A stretch of 64,000 nucleotides of DNA. Origin: Mermis nigrescens (lineage: Eukaryota; Nematoda; Enoplea; Mermithida; Mermithidae). The translations under genes and the position numbers were made by a program. Shown one piece after another: positions 44,041 through 55,673 of this stretch. Where the stretch lies: NCBI GenBank assembly GCA_036768485.1, contig JAVLUZ010000273.1:5437391-5501390 (forward strand). Direction: 5' to 3'. The notes beneath the pieces are model-generated. The model worked only from the letters and a program-made list of their open reading frames with translations. It searched no databases and was not told where the DNA came from. The first letter of the stretch is position 1; each line of letters starts with the position of its first letter.

Positions 44041-47000
44041 TTTTATTTTTATCTTCACATTTTTCCTATTATCTAATTAGTTATTCATAACTATTATTCA
44101 TCTTTATCATTTATGTAATTATTTTTTTATTGTTTCATATAACTGAATAATGTTTGTTATGCTAATTGTTTGCATTACAAATAATTATCACTACTGGCAA
44201 CTATTTAGAAGAATTATTTAAAATACAACTTATATTGATAAAGGTTAGTTTTATACACATGCTTTAAATCAAAAATGGTTAAAAAGAATACAAAAGGTCA
44301 AAAATTCAATTATTTATTCAAATTATTATTTTATGATTATTATTTCTAATCATTTATTTTTCTGATCAATTTAATAATTTTTGTACATAATTGTCTGTAG
44401 CATATATAATAATGCTATCTATTGTCAAAGATTTTTACAATTATATTCAAAATAATAAACTATCTTGAAAGACATTATTTCGTAGACATGTTTGCTCTAC
44501 TGAATTGCTATTTAGACAAATGTTTTGAGCAGAAAGATATAAGAAGGGTTAAAAAGAAAATTGTCTCCAAAGCAAGAAGACCCTACCGAGGCTGGACAAA
44601 AATTTACCTTTTTAATTCAATATATTTTTGAAATACAGCTTGCAACATTTCACAATATTATTTACATATGTATGTAGATAAAAATAAGTAATTTAATTTG
44701 AGCTACAATATAAAGGTAAAAATTGCTTAAATATCTCCTAACTTTAAAAATGTCTAACAAAGTGTGTAACAAAAACTTGAAAGCTAATAATCAAATTAAA
44801 ATTAGTAAAAATGACATTAGACATATACAACAATTTCTACCCACAATAGCATCACTTATTACTTTAGATTGTACATTTTATAGTAAAATTATGCTATTAT
44901 TATAGTTCTAATTTGAAATGTGTATCATCAGACAAAGAAATAAAGATTTTTGAAGACATATCTCAAATTGCACACACAGAAGATTATTACTAACTGGTTT
45001 GCAAAACTATGATAAAAATATTAAGAAAGTCGTAGATGACCCTGACCCAAACCTAACATCAATGTTTAGCAAGGGCAATTGAATGCCTTTAGTTTTCTTT
45101 GTTCGAATCAAACAGTTTAATGCTTAATAATTGTGTGTTTAAATTGGACACTTATATGATAAGTACTAGTTTTTGCTTTATATTCAAGCATATATTGTTA
45201 TTTAGATTTTTTTCTTAAACTCATTATACATATATGACAATTTAACATCAGCTTTTATTGAATGTGCATGAGTGCAGCTTATTTTGTGCTGAATTAAATC
45301 TTTCAGCTAGCATGAGATTAGGGGCCAAAGGCGTTATTTTGTTTGTATGTTGTAAGTATGAATCTAATAATTGCACATTCTAGGATAATTCAGTTTTGAG
45401 TCATTGCCCATATCGAACCCATTAAACTCTATGAAATGCAATTTTCATTATGATAATTCTGGCTTATCAACCAAGTTTGATAAAATTTTAGATAAATTAC
45501 AAAATTTCTAAACAAAATAATGAATAAACTGTGTGATAAACCTGTTTGACCATCCCTATGTAGTATTTCATTTAATTTTGGATACGTCAAAATAAGAACC
45601 CATTATTGCTGCAAAAAACGCCCATATTAATCCAGATAATGTATCCCAAGGGCCTTTGTTTTGCTGATTATTGAATTAGTGTAATCTAAACTGCAAACTT
45701 TTACAACACCTAGTTTGATTTATTACATAGCTTGCTGCATGCACTAAAACATTAATTTAGGATTATCAACTGAGCCTGATAAAATTTTGGATAAATTCAA
45801 AAACTTTTACAATAGACTAATAAATTTTGAATAGGTATGTATGTAAATACTACATCAAAGTAAAAACTAGAATGCATAAGTGCAGCATACTATACCTACA
45901 GTAATCAAACAAAAACAACCTAGAAGGCATTTGCTTTGCAGCATATTAAATTATAATAATCTAAACTTCTAAACTATACATGTTTTAGTGATACTGAGGA
46001 TACAGTTTTATTTATTATATACTCCCTAGATGAAAAACTTTTATTTACTCACTAGATTTTAATCAGCCCCTTATTTTATATGGGCGGTTTTTAGGTTGGG
46101 AAGGGAGTTAGTATGTAAGAGATTAACAAACTGTATGCATGAGGTACGCTGCTGTAGTAAATTCCTATAAATAGAATTTAGCATGCAGTTTTTCAGGTTT
46201 GATTATTATTTTGAATTTTTACGAGGAAACTAAAACTTTTGGCAAAAGAATACAAATTGGGTAAAAAAGTAAGATTTTTAGACGTTAAACAAACATGACT
46301 TATCACAAATCATGCATTGATAGAGGGTTTGTTGAAATAAATTTTCAGTTTCTGTATGGCTTCTGCTGAATATCAATACTTACTCAACAATTGGGCTACA
46401 AACAATTCCAAATCATTTCACACAACAATGTTTTATTAACAATTTAAACCAGAGGTGATTAAAGAAATTCACTCACCTATGAATTGTTAACTTTATCATC
46501 TTGAAATAAAATTTTTTGACAAAGACTCCTGGAAATTGCTTGTATCTCATAAATTGCTGACTGATGTACTAGCATACAATTTATCACAATAGATTAATCG
46601 AAAGGTTTAAACGCTTAGGCTCTTAAATCCTGATGAAGTTTGGTTGCATTGAGTTTGGCAATGAATATGAATCAATATTCTTAATTTACTGATAAGTTGT
46701 CTTATAATTATAGTCCTTTCATCTGACTAGAAGTGTTAAAAAATACTCTGAACTAGCACAATATTTTTAATATTCAACAGTGTGTCAAAATTTTAAAAAA
46801 TATTACAATAATTTTGCTATTCTATGTACATTATACTAAACTGATCACAAATCGATTGTCTATTGAACCATATTTGTTCATGAACTAAGAGTACAAGTTG
46901 CAAAACTTTATTCACTGAGAAATCCTTATAATAGTCCAATTTAGAGTTTATTCATTGAGTCATTCTAATAGGAATAATATTAACATATCCAGCCTGGAGT

Positions 47001-47919
47001 CTATGAGTTACATGCAATTTTCGCAAATAATTGTCTATTAATTATTTTCAAGATGATAAAAAGTTGATGATTCGGATGTTAGAAAATTTCTTGAAAATTT
47101 CTGGTTTCAAACTGTTGATAAAACGTCATTGCGTAAAATTATATCAATTCATTGATTGTCCAATTGCCGAGTATGTAACAAGATTGTATTTGTTGTAAAA
47201 ACATACATAAATTTCATTGCTGGCAGCTTAAAGCTTGAATACAGGAGCCAGCAAAATCATGGTAATTTATACTTATATTTAATTTGATTTTACAAGTATG
47301 AGGCTTACATTGCATTTTTAATCCATCTACATTTTTGTTTAAGTTTTTCACATGTGCAGCTTCATTCAGTTGCATTGAGCTTATTCCTTAATTGCACAAT
47401 TCCATTCATATCCTCACACATCATTATTCATACTCATCCTTTTAATTCAAGTATTTGTAAACTCATACTCATTGAATATTTGATCCATTTGTTTGCTACA
47501 AAACCCTATTTTTAGCAACACTGGTTATGATTTAATATTTATATTGCCATACAACCATGTCTTTATGAGATCTATCCTAACGCTTTGATTGTTTAAATGT
47601 TACAAAGCTTTTTGGTGATCTAGTAGAAATTTGAGAGTACATTACAATGCAACACATTCTTCATACACTTATACCCTTGCAACATTGCAACATAAATTAG
47701 CTTATATTCTTTCATCAGCAACATTGGTTATGATCTAAAGATCAATAGATGCTGAATTTGTAATGCCTATATAAGTAGTTTTTTTAATGCAAATGAGCTT
47801 AAGCAATCCTTCTTCAATGAAATATTATATCACTCTAATTAATATTTTGATCAAGCTATGGTTGAATATGCAGTGAAACACATAATAAGTAGGGCTATAA
47901 TATACTTGGCCACCACAAC
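44041..47919. other. Long AT-rich stretch without supported genes
   Basis: Short ORFs (44422-44631, 44723-44905) have no recognisable content. Recurrent phrases such as attaaattttggataaatt (45480 and 45780) and aactgcaaacttttacaaca suggest old local duplications. Possible SINE or other elements cannot be delimited by eye. Confidence 0.45.
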
Positions 47920-49075
47920 AAGTATGTAAAGTGTAAACCAAAAATCAAATAATTTGTGTAGGGCCATTTTTTTAAAATGTTGCCCAACGCTGTAGATTAC
48001 AAATCTGACCTTAAAAGTTCTTTACACTTAATGGTTGATGCACAAAAATGTAAAGTATACAGGTTTTTTACTCTTTGCATGTTTTCAGCTTATCTAACTT
48101 TGGTATCTGGGCAGCCCAATTGGTTTTATATTGTAGAGGATTAGAACATCTCAAGGATCAATTTTTCTCTTTCAACAATACTTCTTTTCTTGATCTGTGA
48201 TTGTTTTAGTGTAAAGGGTTTAAGACAAAAAACAAAATTTCTTCAGCTACTCCTCTAAGTAGGTGGAACATGCTAATTATGCTTAAAATGTGCCCTGACC
48301 TTAGCGTTACACATCCTAGTTTATTTTGTTTCAATACACCCAATATTGCATTATTAGCACAAGTGTTGAGAGCCACTTTTCAGCCCAGAGCATTTGGTAT
48401 CAAACAATTTCTGAATGGCCAATTTCATTTTTAAAAATATTGCATCTGAGTTGTAGATTACAAATGTGATATTAAAATTTCTGTACACTCAATGTTTGTT
48501 GCACAAAAGTTTGAAGTATATGGGTTTTTTTACTCATGGCATGTCCTAAATGTTATCTATCTTAATTTTGGTTTCTGTGCAGTCCAATTGGTTTTATAAT
48601 GAAGAGGAATCTAATATCTCAAAACATTAATTTTTTCTCTTCTAATGCATAATTTGTTGATCAAGGATTTGAGACAAAGAACAAAATTTCTTCAGCTACT
48701 CTGCTAAGTGGGTGGAACATGCTAATTATGCTTAAAATGTGCTCCGACCTTAGCGTTACAGATCCTAGTTTATTTTGTTTCTATATACCCAATATTATGT
48801 TATAAGCACGAGTGTAAAATTTACACTGAGGAGCACTTTTCCACCCAGAGCATTGGGTATCAAACAATTTACAGAGGGCCAATTTCTTTTGAAAATATTG
48901 CCCCCGGGTTGTAGATTACAAATCTAACCTTAGGATTTTTTTACACTCAATGGTCATTGCACAAAAGTGTAAATAAAGCATATGGGCTTTTTACTGTTAG
49001 TGTGTCCTAGAGCTTATCTACCTCAATTTTAGTTTCTGTGCAGTCCAATTAATTTATAGTGTAGTGGGTTACAAT

Positions 49076-49341
49076 CATACGTGGGCAGCAAGAAAATTCT
49101 GGGGGAAGGGGGTACAAGATTTTTTGAAGGTCAAAAAATGGGCTTAAAAATGGTGGTATGACAAAAAACACCATTTTTGACGTTCCTCATCAAGCAGTAA
49201 GCACTATCCATTGGCATCAAAAAATTGCAAAAAAACGAAAAAAATTTTAAAAATTGAATTCTGGGGGGTTATTTTGATTTCTGGGGGAGTATTTTGGTTT
49301 CTGGGGGGTGTTACCCCCAAAAACCCCCACGCCCAGTTGTG
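49076..49341 (+). mobile_element. TGGGC-type hAT-like MITE inside the satellite
   Basis: Perfect 8-bp target duplication GTTACAAT (49068-49075 and 49342-49349). Starts CATACGTGGGCAGCAAG, ends CGCCCAGTTGTG. Confidence 0.92.
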
Positions 49342-49755
49342 GTTACAATATCTGGAAACATGAAATTTTTTTTTCCTTTTTAACAATATTTCTTGATGTG
49401 TGATTGTTGTAGTGCAAAGGGTTTGAGACAAAAACCGAAATTTCTTTAGCTACTACACTAAGAAGGAGAAACATGCTAATTATGCTTGAACTGCCCTGAT
49501 CTCAGCATAACAGATCAGTTTATTTGGTTTCTGTACACCCAATATTGTGTTATTAGCACAAGTGTAAAGTTCACACTGAGAAGCACTTTTCTGCCTGCTG
49601 CATTGGGTATTAAACAATTTGGAGAGAGCCATTTTTTCAAAATGTTGCCCCTGAGTTGTAAATTATGAATCTGACCTCTAAATTTCTTTTACACTCAATG
49701 GTTGTTGCACAAAAGTGTAAAGTATATGGGTTTCTTACTGTTAGCATGTCCTAAT

Positions 49756-50015
49756 CACACCTGGGCGTGGGGGGATATGCAGCCCCAGAAACCAAAATAC
49801 CCCCCGGAAATCAAAATAACCCTCCCCCAAATTTAATTTTTGAAAATTTTTTTCCGTTTTTTTGCAATTTTTTGATGCCAATGGATAGTGCTTGATGAGA
49901 AACGTCGAAAAATGGTGTTTTTATCACCATACCACTATTTTTAGGGCACATTTTTTGACCTTCAAAAAATCTTGCACCCCCTCCCCTCCCAGAATTTTCT
50001 TGCTGCCCATGTATG
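49756..50015 (-). mobile_element. TGGGC-type hAT-like MITE, inverted, inside the satellite
   Basis: Starts CACACCTGGGCGTGG and ends GCTGCCCATGTATG on the plus strand, so it is in reverse. Flanks GTCCTAAT and GTCCTCCTAAT suggest a target duplication with a 3-bp insertion. A 40-bp remnant of the same family lies at 50197-50237. Confidence 0.88.
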
Positions 50016-50195
50016 GTCCTCCTAATGCTTATCTAACTCAGTTTTGATTTCTGTGCAGTCCAATTGCTTTTATAATATAGAGGGCTACAATATCTTGAAA
50101 TGTGAATTTTTTTCTCTTTTAATGCAATATTTCTTAATCTGTTATCATTTTAGTGTTAAGGGTTTGAGACAAATAAAGGAAATTTCTTCAGCTCT

Positions 50196-51180
50196 TTGCA
50201 CATACCCCCCACAGAATTTTTGGCGCTGCCTACATATGGATATGTATCCTGAATTATCAAATAAAAGAAGGGAACTAGCAATGAAAAATTCTCCAATGGA
50301 ACGAAAAAGGTAAATATACTTAAATTTCTTCATTGTTAAGAATGTAAAAGGAGCAGACTAGGGAAAATTTTCCTATATGCATTGAAGCCATAGGAATATG
50401 CTAAAGAGTTAGACTTCCTCTAAACAATGCAATAATTAAAGTATGTTTGGCGGCCTATGTGCGTTTCTCCAGATTTTCCATAGTAATTCTGATAACAGTG
50501 GCAAGTATTTGATTACTTTATTTAAAAAAAATTCAAGAATTTTTTTTGTGGTTTTCAATGCAAACTATTGAGTTACAGCGGTTGCCGCAGCATAAATGCA
50601 AAGGTGTTGGGGATCACCCATCACCAACGCATTGGTTGCCACAGTCAGCCGTCAGCCTCAACCGGCTGCAGCACAAACGCCGTTCAATGTCCTGGTCAAA
50701 CAAATTTTGGGGTTAACAACAACCACAACAATTGCGCTCACATTTGCGCAAAACTGGTAGTTTTGGGCGCTTTCCATCTCCACCGCGCCACAATCAAAAT
50801 TTTGAGGATTTTTGCCATCTGGCAACTCCATCTAGTCAGCCGCAAGTTTATTACAGGTTCAGAGCACCATCATCCGATGCCATTTCTTATGACGAACATT
50901 GCAGCCTGCGCAAATGGATGCAACAGCGCATCAATCTATTGGATGAGGATCGCCCTTTGCAACGCCGCCATACAGACTCTAGCAACTTGTCTGTTGCTCG
51001 ATTTGGTCATCCTGCTTCTTTCCAATGACGAAACCAGATCACAAATGCCGCCAGTAGCCATGTTTGGCTTCTACTCTATATTTGGACTCTGCATTTGTGC
51101 CAATGGCCAGCAGCATACCATTTGTTGGATCAACGTCGTTTTATTCATGTTTTGTTGTAAATTTTTCTTGTTATAAAAAC
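50196..51180 (+). other. Unidentified region with possible decayed coding sequence
   Basis: Between 50575 and 51175 the base composition becomes balanced and ORFs are open in two frames. One (50732-51028) reads FGRFPSPPRHNQNFED, SSDAISYDEHCSLRKWMQQ, which is the most protein-like. The 202-codon ORF is rich in Cys and hydrophobic residues and looks less real. I cannot name a family. Position just upstream of a possible LTR suggests a decayed retrotransposon interior. Confidence 0.3.
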
Positions 51181-51585
51181 TACTAGTTTGCGCTTTGTCA
51201 TTCCTTGTGCCTTTAAATCTTGTCTTTAATTTTTGTCTTTAAATTTAACGTAACCTCGTCATTTTGAATTCGTTGATTCTTGACCTTGCTCAGAGCAAGT
51301 GTGGCCTCATTTTATCTTAATTTTATCTAAAATCTACTTAAATTTTTCTTTTATTCAAATTTATTTTTCAGGTCTCTGCACTACTGATAGAACTTCAGTC
51401 ATGGATTCAGCTGCCATACTTTTCAACTCAAAATTTTCTCCCTTCCACAGGGGGCCCAACCTTAAAAATTTCAATAAAATTACTCAAATTTTCCATTTGT
51501 TGGATCCCCAACAATTTTTCTCATATTTCTATAATTTTCTTTCCATTTAAAAAAAAAATTCGGCTCGTGATCCAAATTTTTCCTG

Positions 51586-52092
51586 GTGAGGGAGGAGTGT
51601 AGATAGTGTATCTACATGTGCCGTTACTTGTACGGCCATTGCGCACCGTTAGTGCGCCTATTCCGACTATCTGGTCTTTTGGTTCCACTTTGGCAATCCA
51701 GCCATATTTTCCAGATCATCAATAGTATGACATGCGGAGGCATTCCGACCACGCAGTGTCAATTGGTTGGACTCTTGTCGCTACGTGTCACAATCAATTT
51801 TTACAATTAAAACATAGGCAACATGACCGCTATTCATGTTGAACCTGTGCCAGAGACCCAAAAAATCTATGTGCAAGCAGCACCCATTTTTGTTATAAAA
51901 ACATTATACAATATTTTTCTTCATATATTACTGTAGGCCATTCCCCCTACGATTATTAGTTTAGCTTGTGGCAGTGTTGCCTTAATAATTACTGACATGT
52001 TGTTTCCGACTTTATAAGCGCCTAAGCCTGTACAGTTGGTTTGTTTTGGTAAAAGCACAAAAATTAACTGTTCAGAGGTGCACTATACTGCA
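51586..52092 (+). repeat. Possible LTR fragment preceded by a polypurine tract
   Basis: gagggaggag at 51588-51597 is followed by TGTAGATAGTGTATC (51598), like a 3' LTR start. TTTATAAG near 52011 could be a TATA box, and a TG...CA unit could end at 52092 (ACTATACTGCA). No second LTR copy is in the window, so this rests on form only. Confidence 0.35.
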
Positions 52093-52429
52093 GGCATTTA
52101 GGATTTGGGAATAGGCCGGCCTCAACTTTAATTCTTGCCAGATTTTGTTGGGTAAAACCTTTTATTTATCATTTCATGCAAAATTCATAATTCCACTTTT
52201 GAACCAAAAATCTATGAAAATTATTACATAATTTTTATAGTAGATGACAATAGAGCTCTTTGTTGTTGTGTTTTAAGTACAGAGTGCTATTGGAACCAGA
52301 ATTTATAAGTAGTTTTGCCATAGGTAATCTGGTGCAGAACCCTTTCAATTCTTTTCAGAAAAAAATTAGTCTTTTGGTCTAAAAAGGTCCAAGGACCTAA
52401 TGCAAATACCATGGTTATCTAATTACTCC

Positions 52430-52650
52430 TGCTTAGGATCGGTGGTCGGCATCTCCATCCCATAATCTCCATTAGTACCAGACCAATTACGTCCGTGGAG
52501 ATTTTAGGTAGTAGGTATTCAGGGTCATTTTGGAAGAGTGCAGGTTTTTACCGCAGCTTCTTGACCAGCGCTAGCTGTAGCATAGGTACTTAGGTAAGCC
52601 CCAAAAGGTACTCACTGGGGTTCGTTGCTTTTGTAGTTGTTGTGTGCTGG
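52430..52650. repeat. Dispersed repeat shared with 8476-8690
   Basis: The conserved core (TGACCAGCGCTA...TAGGTAC-TA-GTAAG-CCC) is at 52561-52606. It cuts off the 3' side of the capsid gene that starts at 52751. Confidence 0.5.
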
Positions 52651-52750
52651 GTATCTTCCTCGACGGCGTGCTGTCGGTTTTAGTTATCCATACATACTTC
52701 AAGTACTAAATCAGCCAACTCGTTTGCTCGCACTAAGATACTCCAATAAC

Positions 52751-53365
52751 TCAAAAGCGGGCAAAGCCCTCTAAGTTACAATTGATGCTGTCTAAGACTT
52801 CTACTATCCTAATAAAGAACTTCATCTGAACAATCTGTAGGTCAATGTTAATATCTTCAAAATGCTGCAAAATAAAAGTATTACTGTTTCTGTGTAGTTC
52901 TAGGCAGAAGTCTGTGAAATTGAGCAGATATATGTCTTGTAAAAACATGTCAATATGTAATGGTGCTGAAACCTCTACAACATTTCCATCCTTAAGAATT
53001 GCTGCACTTGCTTTTAAAGGTTTCATGATCTTTACTGTCAACATTGGGACCCCCTTCATGGAAATAATGAGCCAATTGGAGATGTGAATTTTGAGGTCAT
53101 ATCCGTAATTTAGCTCTGTTCCAAAATATGATCTATATGCATATTTGTCCGAAATATCAAAAACAAGCTGCCCGCCTAAAAGGCATTTTACTTGCTTAAA
53201 GAAAGTCTTTCCAATAAGATTGATGGGTGCATAGTCTGGTACAACAGCTCTTGCGGCAATTACCGGTTTTTAATTTTCAACATCATATAAATGTAATTTT
53301 TGCTCAATTGTTAGTAATGCGGATCAGGTGGTATTCTAAACTCGTAGGGTCCATCATTACTTATT
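52751..53365 (-). pseudogene. Polinton major capsid protein (double jelly-roll), truncated
   Basis: Shell protein of Polinton virions in intact relatives. On the minus strand: TIEQKLHLYDVEN, a stop, then ARAVVPDYAPINLIGKTFF, LLGGQLVFDI, KYAYRSYFGTELNYGYDL and PLHIDMFLQDIYLLNF, ending LEGFARF. The DxxxYxYRxYxxxLLNY-like zone and the H-D-F-Q--YLL zone are the features I recognise. One in-frame TAA near 53265 and a frame break near 53325 are visible. The C-terminal part of the protein is missing; a dispersed repeat follows. Lies downstream of the minor-capsid-like ORF on the same strand, as in Polintons. Confidence 0.8.
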
Positions 53366-53586
53366 GGATGCGTGGGTTTGAATTTCATCCCAAAACCCCT
53401 TTTTATAGCAACCTGTGTTGAACAAATGAACAAAAGTGATATTTCTCTTAAACAAACAAAAAAAACAAAAAAAATTGAACAAATGTGAACAAATCTAGTT
53501 TACTTTTTGTGCTTGGTAGTGATTTTGTGTCTATTAGTGCCATTGTAATTGATGAATTTAGAAAAAAACGTCATTTGTCAGAGTAT

Positions 53587-53806
53587 TTATATATTTTGGT
53601 TGGGTCCCAAGCCCTTGCCCTGCTGTTGAAGGGCTAAGGCCTTTTCAAAAAGCTGTGCTGCTTTGTGTTTTGAATGCTTCTTAGTTGCCTTGAAAAGCAG
53701 TTTTCCTTGGGCAACATCTGAAGCAATATTTGCTCCTGCCACTAGATCATGTTTACCAAAGCTTTTACCTATAAATCTTAAAACAGAGACTGCCGTTCTG
53801 AAAAGA
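53587..53806 (-). pseudogene. Polinton minor-capsid-like protein fragment
   Basis: The minus strand reads RTAVSVLRFIGKSFGKHDL, VAGANIASDVAQGK, then a Lys-rich tail (KATKKHSKHKAAQLFEK) and a stop at 53587. The hydrophobic G-K-x-G... / N-I-A-S-D-V pattern is that of the minor (penton-like) capsid proteins of Polintons and related viruses. The N-terminus is not seen; sequence upstream of 53806 is not in frame. No ATG. Confidence 0.6.
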
Positions 53807-53990
53807 GACTAGAAAAAAGTTCCCAGGCCAACAGCTCGCTGGTAGGGAATCCCTCTAAACCCCCTCCAAGCCATAACCCATTTGGGCCACCTGCCCTCCA
53901 TAGTACTCTAGCCAAATACTTAAATTGTCAGAATTAAATTGTACATGCATTTCTCTTGATTATTAATAAAAAAGGTCTTTAACATAGAAT

Positions 53991-54419
53991 TTATAGACTT
54001 TCATCCCAATCAAAATTTGCATTGCTCCGTGCATCTACAAATATTTCTTTTCCAGCTTTATTGCCAATACTTTCAATTGGAACATTTGTTTGATTAAGTG
54101 CTTTCATTAGCTCTTTTGTACCAGGAAGTTTACCAATAGTTTTTTGCCCTCGAGCCAAATCATGTACTAAATCTATAATATTTGAGCCATAAATTTTCCG
54201 ACCATTAATAACCAACTCGCCATTTTGTTCTACTTTGATATAGGGTCTAGTTTGAATATAGTGTAAAAGTGTTTTAGCTGCTTGATGTTGTGCTTGTGGT
54301 ATTCCTGCTGAGTATTTCATCATCAGATGAGCTTTCTTCAATAATGTCAATTTTGTAAGGTTGGTGCTCCTTTTCCTACAATCTCTGATGCCTAGCAAGC
54401 ACCTGGTTATACTTTGCAA
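53991..54419 (-). CDS. Polinton-associated protein of unknown role, 142 aa
   Basis: Intact ORF with NGELVINGRKIYGSNIIDLV in the middle and KLPGTKELMKALNQTNVP near the end. Similar short proteins with a G-SN-IDL motif occur beside the capsid genes of Polintons; their function is not known to me. It lies between the minor-capsid-like fragment and the next small ORF on the same strand. The N-terminal 30 residues may be from another frame. Confidence 0.55.
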   Translation of the reverse strand: MQSITRCLLGIRDCRKRSTNLTKLTLLKKAHLMMKYSAGIPQAQHQAAKTLLHYIQTRPYIKVEQNGELVINGRKIYGSNIIDLVHDLARGQKTIGKLPGTKELMKALNQTNVPIESIGNKAGKEIFVDARSNANFDWDESL

Positions 54420-54672
54420 AGTTTTATTTTAGGGGAAATACTGTTATTTAATATTTTCTGCATTTCAACATCTGATGAATTCAATAAAACATCAACAGGT
54501 TTAGAGGGTTCAGCTATATCAGCTAGTAATGAAATCATTTTTCTGTATATTCAATTATTTCTTGCCTGTAATTGTGTCTGCTATTAGACTACCTACAATA
54601 GACAGTATAGGAGTGAGTAAAGAGGTAAGAAACCACCGTTTTGTATAAGAATATCCTTCTTGTCTGTTATTC

Positions 54673-54806
54673 TTGCCTGCTTATTGTCTGTCAAAACCTA
54701 ATTTGATTTTGATATCTTTGCAGTTTTCTAATATCTTTTTGCCTGCTTATTGTCTGTAAAAAACCTAATTTGATTTTGATTTCTTTGCAGTTTTCTAATA
54801 TTTTTT
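54673..54806. repeat. Tandem duplication of 66-68 bp inside a Polinton ORF
   Basis: ttgcctgcttattgtctgt...ctttgcagttttctaatat occurs twice in a row (from 54673 and from 54739) with a 2-base indel. It repeats the C-terminal codons of the ORF at 54691-54966 and disturbs its end. Confidence 0.9.
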
Positions 54807-54966
54807 TAGAAATAGGAATATCGCCGTTTAAAAAATTCTGTGCACAGTCACAAAGACAAAGAATTTGGTCTCTGCTTGCAGTATTCATAAGTGCATCTCT
54901 CTGATTTTTTCTTGCATTACACAAAAGATGTAAACAAGCAATATTTTGTTTTAATTGTTCTTAAAT
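54691..54966 (-). pseudogene. Small Polinton helical protein
   Basis: The minus strand reads LKQNIACLHLLCNARKNQRD, ALMNTASRDQILCLCDCAQN and FLNGDIPISKKILENCKEIK. The pattern of a helical protein with A-L-x-x-A ... I--C--N-L-G--P is found in a small ORF that sits next to capsid genes in many Polintons. The called ATG (54922-54924) is internal. The end is altered by the 66-bp duplication. Function unknown. Confidence 0.5.
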
Positions 54967-55061
54967 TATTTTTGTTGGTATCACTCATTGTTGTGAGTAT
55001 TGGTATATATAGCTTTTTGTATATAAACAGTGGGGTTTCTATTAAATATATCAGTTTATAA

Positions 55062-55634
55062 TCAAAGTATATCCTTTGCATTTTGCGTCAGATCAATCAA
55101 AATAAAACCATAGGGTTTAGAAGTAGCATCAGAATGTGCTTCTAAAAAGTATCTAGGATTAGTAGGATAAAGCTGACAAGACAAAACTTGAGCTTGCAGC
55201 TGATCTGCAGGATTTTTAAATAAAACTATGTAATCAGAAATCATACGTGAAGTTCTAAGCCCATCAAAAAACAAATTTTGGACTATGTGAATAATGCGTA
55301 TATTTCAGTGATGACAGCTTCTAGTAAACATTTGTACAATTTGTGAATTACCCTTGCTCTCCTGCATCAGATCATCGAATATCAGGAGTTGCGGAGTAGA
55401 GCTAAACTCTTTTGAATGATCAAAATCAGGAAGCCCTTCTATGAATGAAACATTCTTGATTTTGCTGTAAAGGTGCTGATTTTCCACAAAGCACCACCAT
55501 ATCTTATTCATTTTTGTATCAATCAAACGTTCTCTATTTTCAATCAAATGTCTGACAAATGTCGTTTTGCCAGACTTTGTAGGTCCAGAAAGAATACATG
55601 TAAAGGGTGTTGAAAAATCATTTTCATGGTTATA
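55062..55634 (-). pseudogene. Polinton FtsK/HerA-type packaging ATPase, one nonsense codon
   Basis: Motor that packs DNA into capsids in related viruses. It has a Walker A (GPTKSGKTTF, about 55572-55601) and Walker B (LLIFDDLMQE, about 55360-55395). A conserved arginine/asparagine segment (HIVQNLFFDG, DYIVLFKNPADQ) and a C-terminal YFLEAHSDATSKPYG, ILIDL block follow. Only one in-frame TGA (near 55305) interrupts an otherwise open frame of about 190 codons, so it is the best preserved gene of this Polinton. No ATG in the Walker A frame is evident. About 40 bp separate it from the divergent TBP-like gene. Confidence 0.85.
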
Positions 55635-55673
55635 AATATGTATAGATACGTTGTTGCAAACTATTTATAGAAA
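55628..55673. promoter_or_regulatory. Divergent promoter candidate between ATPase and TBP-like genes
   Basis: The 46 bp hold TATAAATAT (55631, plus) and CTATTTATAG (55661-55670), which reads CTATAAATAG on the minus strand, so each direction has a TATA-like box. Too close to the start codons to be certain. Confidence 0.3.

Larger units (their letters stand above)
47920..50195. repeat. Tandem satellite of about 465-bp units, interrupted by two MITEs
   Basis: A landmark phrase (gcagtccaattggtttta and variants) occurs near 48112, 48580, 49041 and 50056. The spacings are 468, 461 and, after removing the two MITEs and target duplications, about 474. The units also share gttgtagattacaaatctgacctt, gctaattatgcttaaaatgtg and gtgtaaagggtttgagacaaa. 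About four and a half units are present. The ORFs inside are not genes. Confidence 0.88.

Noticed and set aside
50568..51176. 202-codon ORF as a gene
   Set aside because: Overlaps a more protein-like frame (50732-51028), and its composition (Cys, Ile, His rich) looks like an alternative-frame reading.
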